Below are positions 56,273 to 64,000 of a stretch of DNA of 64,000 bases, in pieces. Source of the stretch: Meconema thalassinum (Eukaryota > Arthropoda > Insecta > Orthoptera > Tettigoniidae). The notes under the pieces are model-generated. The model was not told the origin of the DNA, did no database searches, and saw only the letters and a program-made list of their open reading frames with translations. Made by a program: the position numbers and the translations under genes. The stretch lies in contig OX336396.1 in the NCBI GenBank assembly GCA_946902985.2, forward strand, positions 232,700,797-232,764,796, read 5' to 3'. Numbering within the stretch: the first letter of the stretch is position 1; every line of letters starts with the position of its first letter.

Positions 56273-56879
56273 AGATTTATTACCTCAAAAGTCCAAGATT
56301 ACCAAGTGATTGATACATTAAAACCCACAGGAAGTACGAGGGCAATAACTGGCCGACATTATTGACTCGGGACTAATTTAATTTAGAGTAGGCTCCAGAA
56401 AATATGAACGTAAATACTGTGTTAAATCGATAAGGAAAGTGGGGCATCAACATTGCAGGCAGGGCAAAGGAGCGTGCCCACCTCCAATTAGCAGTAAATG
56501 TGCAAGTGTTCCATATGCATGGGAATAAGCAGCATCTGTTTGCGTGAAAACACATATTTCACATAAAATATTACAACATGTAAGATAAATTTAACGCTTC
56601 CGTACGGGCAACATGAGTGAGTCAAGTGCAATTACAGGGAAATTTACTATCCACAAATAGAGGAATTAAACTCGCCAACAATAACTTGTAATGGAACGTG
56701 AAGCTGCACACCGGGGAAAGGAATAAGGAGGATTATTGAGCACAATTCGAGTTATTTCCACCGGTGGTTTGGTTGCGGTTTTGGTAAGTAATTCGTGGAG
56801 CAGTTTTTTATACTTAAACAAGGTCCGTTCTGAATGTGTTTTGTAACATCTTTTCACAGGGATAGTGTTCATTAGATTC
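56273..56879. other. Unassigned DNA
   Basis: No feature is recognised between the end of HINE copy 7 and the Penelope-like remnant. Confidence 0.4.
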
Positions 56880-57491
56880 ATAAAAATCTCTGTTTCGCGG
56901 GCTTATAGGCCGTGTTCTAAGGACATTATTTTGTTGTCCTGACGTTTCGCTGAAGACTGCGTTCAGCATGTTCACAGGTTACATTAAGCGAGGTAAAACA
57001 TGTAAACAGAAGATATATAAATAGTCAACAACCCACACATAGAGGCTACCATAGCAACGGCGTACCACATAAAAGTAATGCATCAAGGACAGGGCTGCTC
57101 TTCTGTTGCATCTTCTCGTCTACGACGGTCAATGAGGGCAGGCTTGAGGGGATTAAGAACTGGAAGCCAAGCTCAGTTCACACGTTCTGCTTCCTCCTTA
57201 AGATTGAAGCTGTTAGTATGCTTCAGGATTTCAATGTTTTCCCTTTGTAGCCTGGCATGATAAGACACCGTGGTGGACAGAACTTCGGTGTCTCCATATC
57301 TAATGTCGTGACCTGCGAGTAGCGAGTGTGCTGCAACAGTGGATGTATCTGTTTGTCCCAGCCAGCTGTGTCGTTCGTGCTCCTTGAGGCGAGTGACAAT
57401 ACTTCTTTTCGTTGTTCCAATATATACTTGGCCACAATCACAAAATGTTCTTAGAACACGGCCTATAAGCCCGCGAAACAGAGATTTTTAT
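56880..57491 (-). mobile_element. Penelope-like element remnant flanked by 46-bp inverted repeats
   Basis: Positions 56880-56925 and 57446-57491 are inverted copies over 46 bp with one mismatch (both contain CTGTTTCGCGGGCTTATAGG or its complement). They enclose a GIY-YIG endonuclease remnant. Established knowledge: Penelope-like elements carry a C-terminal GIY-YIG domain and are often flanked by terminal repeats in unusual arrangements. Here the right-hand arm cuts off the 5' part of the coding sequence. Confidence 0.7.
57083..57442 (-). pseudogene. GIY-YIG endonuclease domain of a Penelope-like element
   Basis: The minus-strand frame opens CDCGQVYIGTTKRSIVTRLK, then KEHERH, VAAHSLLAGHDI, SYHARLQRENIEILKH and SFNLKEEAERVN. 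An in-frame TGA (57173-57175) follows, then WLPVLNP and a terminal stop at 57083. The YIG, the arginine of TKRSI.TR, the EHERH helix and the late RENIEI.KH glutamate region match the domain of Penelope-type enzymes. The GIY strand itself is lost at the repeat junction, and the reverse transcriptase is absent. Confidence 0.85.
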
Positions 57492-57722
57492 TTCAACGCG
57501 GGCCGTGAAAGTCTGAATATGTCATTCATCATCATTATCATTCTCCAACTCCCGTTTCCTGGGTGTGGTGTACAACCTATCGCCATCTCCTCCTATCTTC
57601 ATACATATTCTGTTCCAGGGCATCTTCCCATTTGTGTCCTCTCATCTCCCTGTCTGATCATACAGTCTCTATACAGCGTTTTTTGATCTCCCTCATGGTC
57701 TTCTTCCTATGTGGTTAAGGTC

Positions 57723-58414
57723 AAAATACATGGCTAGGTTTTTTAGTTTTGGCACCTTAGTTATAACTGGATTAATGACTCACTTAGATGGTTCCAAGTT
57801 TCACTGGCCCTCGTTGCGTACAACGTGTTCCCAGCGATGCGGAAGTCGTTGGATCCCGTTGGCACTGCCCAATCTATTGATGGTACGAAGAGAGCGCTCA
57901 GAAGCCTGCTTAACGTCATTGTCATCTTCATCTTCGAAATGAGATCATAGTCGCAGGGACTGATGTCTGGAGAATATGGGGGGTGATAGAGGACTTCCCA
58001 GCCCCAGCGATCCAACAATGCCGACACAACGCCTGCGTGTGTGCCCTAGCATTGTCATGCAGAACGATGGTCGGTGTAACCATGTGGTGGTGCCGTTTCC
58101 TTATCAGAGCTCCTCGGAGATGGTCTTGCAGAAACGAACAATAGTACTACGCATTAACGGTTTGTCCTCGGGGAACAGTATGGCAGCGCTTCCGTACCAT
58201 TGAAGACGTTAAGCGGGCTACCAAGCGCTCTCTTCGTACCATCAATAGATTGGGCAGTGCCAACGGGATCCAATGACTTCCGCATCGCTGGGAACACGTT
58301 ATACGCAACGGTGGGGACTACATCGAGGGCCTGTGAAACTTGGAACCATCTAAGTGAGTTATTAATCCAGTTATAACTAAGGTGCCAAAACTAAAAAAAC
58401 AACCCATGTATTTT
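57723..58414 (-). mobile_element. Fold-back mariner remnant with about 205-bp inverted arms
   Basis: The left arm (57723-57925) and right arm (about 58203-58414) are inverted copies: TTTAGTTTTGGCACC.. against ..GGTGCCAAAACTAAA, and 'ccaatctattgatggtacga' against its complement near 58235. The left side plus spacer, read on the minus strand, encode the end of a mariner transposase: SALLDRWGWEVLYHPPYSPD, then ISPCDYDLI with the third catalytic aspartate. The right arm is an inverted duplicate of the 3' end that replaces the 5' half of the element. Confidence 0.8.
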
Positions 58415-58467
58415 CTGGCAGGTCTTTCTATAAGGTGCGTTCAAAAAGTAACGAGCCGGAGGCATAA

Positions 58468-59018
58468 TTACAGAAACCAGTACCTGTATGTTAGAAGTAT
58501 TGGCCCTGGCTGTTGAGGCACTTGTCCCACTGTGACACGAGGCAGTGCCACGATTAGCTGCGATGTGAACCAGTTCCGCACGTACAGCTGGACGTTGGCG
58601 TCCGAGGTGAATCGTTGGCCCCTCAGAGCCCTTTTCGGGGGACCAAACATGGCGTAATCACAGGGAGAGAGGTCTGACATGTAAGGAGGGTGGCCGAGAA
58701 CCTCCCATTTGAATTTCTGCAGGAGTGCCGTGACTGTGTTGGCCGTATGAGGTCGTGCATTGTCGTGTAGCGCGACCGCGGCGGCTATGGCGTTCACTGT
58801 CACTCGGCGGTCCTGGGTAATGAGTGCATCAACCAGCTGGACGTTGTCATCGGTAATGCAGGGGGGTGCCCCAGACCGGGCATCATCAGCTAACGACACC
58901 CGTCCTTCCCTGAAACGCTTGTGCCACGCCTTGACCCTTGCAAGGGACATGCAGTGTTCGCCGTACACTTGTGACATTCGGCGATGAATGTTCGTTCTGG
59001 TGTATTCTTTGGAATACA
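58468..59018 (-). pseudogene. Mariner transposase with deleted catalytic centre
   Basis: The frame starts inside the N-terminal helix-turn-helix region (TNIHRRMSQVYGEHCMSLARV), continues WHKRFREGR, DDARSGAPP, DDNVQLVDALI and RRVTVNAIAAA. It then jumps directly to LHDNARPHTA and HPPYMSDLSPCDYAMFG. Exactly 34 residues separate the aspartates of HDNARPH and PCDY, which defines a D34D mariner. The part with the first catalytic aspartate and the residues around it are deleted in frame. The C-terminus (ALRGQRFTSD...) and stop are present. Confidence 0.9.
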
Positions 59019-59019
59019 C

Positions 59020-61943
59020 GGTAAGATAGAGTAAGCTTTTGCTTCTCTTTGCTTTAGTTCATCCCTTCCTTTTTTCTCAAACACCAACAGTGATCTTCTG
59101 ATTTCTCCTTGTTGGTTATGTCTCTCATATTACTTGTAAGCCTGTTCTAGATATATATCTTCCATGACCAACCTAGCGTCATCTAGCAGCGAATCTCTGA
59201 AGTTCCTCAATTCTTACCTGTACAAGAGGACTTCCTTATCAATCTAGCCACCAGATCTCGTCGCCATCGTCAGCTATCATCTCCGTGATCAAGAGAACTT
59301 CGTCTACTTTTTCACCCTCCAGGCCGCGCTAGTGACTCCTACTATCAACACTTTGAAGACCATTTCATCAAGAGAAATTAATATTTCAATGTTGGCTATT
59401 CTTATATGTATTCCTTTTGTCTCCTACCCCCACTCTTTTCCCTTCCCTGGTCCCTTCGAGCTCCGTTGAGCGGATCTCACTTGTACGTCGGAAGTCAACC
59501 TAGTCAGTCGGAGCTTTACTAAAGCTCGTCTCCTCACCTCGAGAGACAAACTTTCAAATCTTCGCCATGTTGTGAATTCCTGACTAACGGTCACCTAAGG
59601 ATTCGTCGTTCATCAGAAATGAGCTAAATACTACTTCTACGTTCTTCAACTTATTTTAATTGATTTTAAATAGCTAGATGCTTTTTAATGATCATTTTGT
59701 AGACAGTGTGAGATTTCTATATTTGGGGCAATAATCATCCTTCGCGGGATTTTCTATGTTGGACTTTTGTCTATCTAAGCCAATCTTAACATGAAGCAGC
59801 ATTTCTTATGCTTATTAAAGGAGAGATTTTCTCACAACGTGAGACACCATTAAATTACCCACTGTTTATAAAATACTTAGCTCGTTCCACCGCTGGACTA
59901 ACTTTTGCCCTATTCTTCAGTCATGATTGTTCTGGAATTTTCCATGCCGAACAAATTATCTACGAGTTAAACCTTCTAGTACTTTCCACTCACATATGGG
60001 AATACGTTTTCAAACTAAGGAATCTTCCTTATGAACTGCTAATCAATATCTAATTTTTCTTGATCCGTTGGGAATTTTTCTGGTGCATTCAACTATAACC
60101 TACAACTTTCTCAAGCAATAGATTCTCGCAAATCTAGTGTAACTATTATTTTCCACCATTGCAATAACTTTCCTTGCTATCAACTTTTTGTGCTACTACA
60201 GTGAACTTCTCAACTATATCAACAGACTATAGTGAAAACTGTGCTTGTTCAACCTTTCATCCGCGTCGCGCTCGTCAGTGTAAAATAAATGCGGCCATGA
60301 ACACTTTTCCACAATCCCATTTGATCTTTCCCAAACCCTTTACTAACAAACCAAAATAATAAAATTGTTACTTTAGGTCTTCTTTCAATGTGGTGTCACT
60401 CTCAATAAGTGCCCTCCCTTACTTGTTCCACGTACAACGAATTAATGTCTGTAAAACTTCGTGTCTAGTACACGCCTCAAATTATATTGTTTCTCCCTTC
60501 TAATGAGGGAATACAATTCTTTCAACTCATAAGTGAGTTATCTCTAGGTTTCACGAAAGGGAAACTTGCCCCATTTTTCTCGTGATCCCTACTTAAACAT
60601 AGGAGTTCTAGAAACTTCATTTCGATTTTTCTCTTCAGGTTTCACAATAAGTGACCTGCCCTATTTGTATAATCCAACCAAGTATTTCTGTATCAATACA
60701 AGAAGTTATAGAAACTTCTATTTTATTCTTCCTGCTTTTTGTTGTTGTTACTTTCGAAGTTGTTATTATTTCTAAGATACTTATCTAGAAACCATTAAAA
60801 TACACACCTTGTACTTGATTTATTGTCTAACTTTAATTACGTTAGTTATCTTTAAAATTTTCATTTATTTATCTTCGTCATTTCAAAATCTTACGAAGAT
60901 TTTAAAGCATATAAAAGGTTTGAAACCAAAAGAATTGTTAATTGCCTGGCGCATGCTTTACATGTTTTCGGACGTCTGCGACCCCAATTGTTTATAGAAA
61001 TCAAAATTATATATTTGATACAAAAACTACTTCCTTTTGCATTGTTAAATAAATTAAATATTTGTTTTTAGTTTTATCATTTCTCTAACATAACGGTTAG
61101 GCAAGATCCTGTCTTCCTTGACTCTTCCTATTCAATAAAAATAAATCTATTGATAGGGTTTTCACCACTTGTTACATTTGAGCAAGAACTCTTAGTTGGT
61201 AACTTAGTAAAGTCTCTCTTAGCTTTAATAGCTAATTCTAACTGGCCAGTAAGGCAAGCATAGCTCGCTACGCCAGCTTCCTGCTTGTGGAGATTCTCTC
61301 TAACACTTATGGTTGGTTTTTCAAAATATAAGTGTTTCTCATTGTCTAAACTTTTAGTCGGCGCCTTGCTGGGTAAAAGCTTAGCCATTTCTAAATGCAA
61401 CTATTGGTATACTTACCAAAATTATTCCCAAAGGTATAATTGCTTTATCCCTATCCTTCTTGGAAGCATTTGGTCGCTCTTTAGAAATTCTACAATTTCA
61501 AAAACTAAAAATCTCGAAGCTGATTCAAATTATTGGCATTCTTCAAATTACCTGTTTAGAAACAAACTCCTTTGAACAGATACACAATAAATCCGTTACT
61601 TTTTGTCTTGCCAGAACACCACCCTTCCCCATAGTAGGCATATGTATGCTTGAGAGGGAATACGCTACAGCAACTTTCTCGCAAACCGCCCAAGTTCCAG
61701 CTGCGTTTCCCGTTAGCTTTGTCCAGGTCCCTACCCACTTTAAGTATCGGAGAGCGGATTTGCAGTGGCAGCTGCCTTTGAGTATATTTAAAGTTAAACT
61801 TGTAACTTTTGTAGGACTCCCGTCCTATTTGTCCATCCTTTTTCTCCAGTCCGAAACCCACTTCCTTTTCTTCATCATCTTCCCTTGGGGGTTAGGTTAT
61901 TCCCAAGCTAATAATCTACCCACGTTCCCCCTACTCCTTCCGC
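59020..61943. other. 2.9-kb unclassified insertion within the mariner
   Basis: The insertion is bounded on both sides by mariner transposase sequence. The interior is AT-rich, with no recognisable protein. Frames of 90 codons (61128-61400, minus) and 212 codons (61460-62098, plus, overrunning the mariner border) match nothing I know. Two loosely repeated segments near 60.55 and 60.64 kb both contain 'aggtttcac' and '(c/t)tagaaacttc'. A heat-shock-element-like string TTCTAGAAACTTC lies at 60606-60618. Terminal repeats could not be defined, so its class is open. Confidence 0.5.
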
Positions 61944-62470
61944 TGTCAGAAACCGAACAACACCTCTTTGCTCTTCGGTTGACGCCACCACGTCACTGTT
62001 TGCAATGCGACTGGCAGCGTTGGACGATTGATGCATGCTGCTGCTCGCTTTGTATCGTAGCGTGCCGTGCACGCGTGCCCTCTAGCGATGGGCTGTGACC
62101 TTCCACGCTCTGGTCGGAACCACACCTCGTTACACACGCCACGATTAGCCGATGTCGTCACCTGTTTGCCCATCCCAGCCTCTGGCTCGTTACGTTTTGA
62201 ACGCACCTTATATGTTCATCCTCATGATGTGCCCATACCACTGAAGTCTGCGTTTCTTTATGACACTGGTAATAGGAACCTCGATGGCAGCTACTTTCCT
62301 ATTAACTTCATTTCTGATCTTGTCCTTTCTTGTAGTTTGGTTCATGGTTCTGATGAATCACATTTCAGTTGCTTGAATTCTACTGTAGTCATTGTTTAAT
62401 AGGGTACATGTCTCTAAACCATATGTCATTATAAAAGAAACATTGTTGACTATTTTTCCATATACAACAT

Positions 62471-63299
62471 ATAACTGTGCTTATTATAAGAGCCAGCAGG
62501 GATACCAACGGTGTATTAATAATCTGAAAATATTTGAACCCTGGTTGGATCCTCAGATTAGGGGCTGCCCCAATATTTTAGAATACGTCGCCCGGAACAT
62601 ACTTCCAATTCAGCATATTGGAAGTTCATGATGTAACAAGAGATATCCTCGAAGTAAGTCCTACCAACTTAATTATATGCTAGAGTATAGTTCAATGTTC
62701 AATTGCGTGTAACTTTCACACTAATAAAGGGATTTCAGTCATCATTCATGAGTGTAATATATATCACAAGAAATATGACTCGGCATGTTGTATGGAGTCA
62801 CCAGGACTACAAACTGTTGATAAATAATAATCTTCATAATTGTAACCCTATTAGAATGTACTGAATGGAGGAAAACAGTTGAAAACTTGGCACATGAATA
62901 GAACATACGCTTGCAGATTCGTTTTGGGCAACCCATACGTAACAGTGTTCCCAACGGAACTTCTGCATGTACAACGTATTTCAGAAGGTTATACACAATC
63001 ATCTACGGCTTCTTGCAGCACGTTGATAATCATCGAAATGCTGGGAAGATTCAGAAGCTTTCTTATTAATTTGATGTTGATTTATTTTTGGAACTTGGAA
63101 TATTTTGGCCATCAGCCCCATGCACTTTTTGATGAGTGTTGAATTTTCCCGATAACCTGTGTTACTATTGTTACTGTACGGCTGTGTTTGTAACTGTAAT
63201 TGTATTTTGGTGGTGGTGATTGTCAGTTTAAGTGAAGAAATATGTAGTTTACATTTGCATTTTTCATTGAGGTCGTGAAAGGATGTATTTTGACAGATA
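62471..63299. other. Decayed repeat DNA, HINE- and SINE-like traces
   Basis: 'ggttggatcctcagattagg' at about 62544 resembles the 3' end of SINE S1, and 'gataacctgtgtta' near 63150 another part of it. Between them, 62640-63000 has phrases similar to the core of the (TCTG)n HINE subfamily ('gtgtaactttcacacta', 'actacaaactgttgataaat', 'aacttggcacatgaatag'). No terminal structures are preserved. Confidence 0.4.
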
Positions 63300-63625
63300 A
63301 GGTGTTTTTTTTGTTTGTCGTGTAGCCTCCTCAGAGGCCAAGTGCAGGTCTTTCAAGTCGACACCCGTGGGCGCCCTGCGCGTCGGGATGAGAGATTGAA
63401 TGGATGAAGATGAATGAAACTGGGCAAGGATGTGGAAGGAAGCGGCCGTGGCCTATCAGAAGGTACCGTCCCAGCATTTGCCTGGTGTTGAAAATGGGAA
63501 ACCACGGAAAACCATTTCAAGGACGGCCGACAGTGGGGCTCGAACCCACGCGTCTACCGAATCAGCAGAGAGCTTGGCCCCATGACCTAACGCTGCGCTT
63601 TAGCTAGCGTAGCCACTGCTGTCAG
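63300..63625 (-). repeat. tRNA-derived SINE (family S3 relative)
   Basis: Minus strand: the tRNA-like head lies near 63625-63535 with a perfect B box (GGTTCGAGCCCCACTGTCGG, reversed at about 63530-63550). The body includes 'ggttttccgtggtttcccat', 'aaatgctgggacggtacc' and 'aggccacggccgcttccttc'. The distal part has 'aaagacctgcacttggcc' and ends at a T/A-rich run (63306-63313 on the plus strand). The proximal body is shared with the SINE at 16405-16785, but the head differs, suggesting a chimeric subfamily. Confidence 0.75.
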
Positions 63626-64000
63626 TGATAAGGTGGTGGAAGCCATAAACAGACAGTTCCGTGAAGACGTGTCTCATTTCGAGATGTTCTTTTGTTCAAG
63701 CTTGGTCAATCATGGCCCCTGTGCCGTGAAAGTCTTGGGGTATTTCTCCTCTTTTCCTGTGTAGTGTTCTTAGTAATTTTTCTGATCCACTATACGACAA
63801 ACTTCGTCGTAAATATAATATGAAGAGAGAGAATGTAGCATAGGAAGTGATCAAGACCTTATCTCGCAGAGGCTTAATCCACCTCCTGTGTTCGTGTACG
63901 GGAAACATGAGATCTTATGGAGCAATTATGAGGAAATATAAAGGCAGGGGATACCACAAATCTCTACCGAACAGAGCTCCAATTAATTGTCATGGAAATG
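63626..64000. other. Unassigned DNA at the window edge
   Basis: No gene or repeat is recognised in the last 375 bp. Confidence 0.45.

Larger units (their letters stand above)
58433..62208 (-). mobile_element. D34D mariner with terminal repeats, split by a 2.9-kb insertion
   Basis: The ends AGGTGCGTTCAAAAAGTAAC (58433) and, reversed, AGGTGCGTTCAAAACGTAAC (to 62208) are flanked by TA at 58431-58432 and 62209-62210, the mariner target duplication. The 5' part of the transposase gene lies at 61944-62100 on the minus strand (a VVRFLTAEGV-type N-terminal start) and the rest at 58468-59018. The sequence between, about 59020-61943, is foreign to mariner. Confidence 0.85.
57522..62470 (-). pseudogene. 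RTE C-terminal fragment split by two mariner elements
   Basis: The right part (62211-62470) encodes MTYGLETCTLLNN, RIQATEM (then a stop), FIRTMNQTTRKDKIRNE and KKRRLQWYGHIMRM. The left part (57522-57722) continues with IGRRP then GRSKNAV, TTPRKRELENDNDDE* and a (GAT)n tail (plus-strand CATCATCATTATCATT at 57527-57542). Removing 58433-62208 and one TA joins HIMRMN to IERPARKYMG in frame. Stops and substitutions show it is old. It resembles the RTE fragment at 23.7-24.3 kb. Confidence 0.8.

Noticed and set aside
56925..57020. Possible hammerhead ribozyme next to the Penelope-like remnant (a CTGAAGA string near 56951)
   Set aside because: The required GAAA and third stem are not found at suitable spacing on either strand.
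61460..62098. 212-codon plus-strand open frame
   Set aside because: It crosses the border between the unclassified insertion and the mariner, reads antisense to the mariner N-terminus, and has no recognisable domain, so it is treated as chance.
63655..63675. String 'cagttccgtgaaga' resembling the HINE 3' stem-loop
   Set aside because: The match covers only about 14 bp with no CTTGTT end, inverted motif or HINE body beside it; probably chance.

Overview
This window is eukaryotic nuclear DNA, most likely from an insect with a large, repeat-rich genome. I lean towards a polyneopteran such as a cricket, katydid or related orthopteroid, but the species is not determinable by eye. The base composition is AT-rich. 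There are no operons, ribosomal RNAs or CRISPR arrays, and I could not identify any host protein-coding gene. Every protein I could recognise belongs to a mobile element: RTE-type non-LTR retrotransposons, mariner, hAT, pogo/Tigger-like elements and a Penelope-like element. Three tRNA-derived SINE families, canonical Helitrons and a family of Helentron/DINE-like non-autonomous elements (called HINE here) fill much of the rest.

Layout. 1-2.8 kb: a 952-bp element with perfect 31-bp terminal inverted repeats in otherwise plain DNA. 2.8-7.2 kb: two HINE copies, the first split by a 5'-truncated RTE with a 14-bp target-site duplication. 7.2-15.1 kb: pogo/Tigger-like fragments, a long SINE, and a Helitron 5' end carrying a 128-bp minisatellite. 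15-32 kb: mostly unassigned DNA with SINEs, three RTE fragments (one of them at 34-35 kb) and two Helitron 3' termini. 32.1-33.7 kb: a HINE split by a hAT element with a perfect 8-bp duplication. 36.4-45.4 kb: one HINE split by a 7.5-kb inverted-repeat transposon, which itself hosts another HINE, a near-palindromic MITE and an RTE copy with an open reverse transcriptase frame. 45.5-56.3 kb: a SINE with a HINE inserted in it, then a HINE holding a Helitron, which holds an RTE, which holds a second RTE in the opposite orientation. 56.9-62.5 kb: a Penelope-like remnant, then an RTE split by a fold-back mariner and by a D34D mariner that is itself split by a 2.9-kb unclassified insertion. The window ends with a SINE.

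Insertion junctions give a relative order of events. In several places, removing an inner element restores the reading frame or sequence of the outer one: RTE in RTE at 51.6/54.5 kb, mariner in RTE at 58.4/62.2 kb, hAT in HINE at 32.4/33.5 kb, and Helitron in HINE exactly between A and T at 49.86/56.20 kb.

The most unusual signal is inside the HINE family. The internal tandem units keep a repeat period of about 145-146 bp. In one subfamily each unit carries an AAnATGGCGGC-like box, matching the known YY1/Pleiohomeotic recognition sequence, so a single element presents up to nine such boxes in one orientation at roughly nucleosome-core spacing. Element ends given here are by-eye estimates, usually good to a few bases where a duplication or terminal repeat is visible and worse elsewhere.
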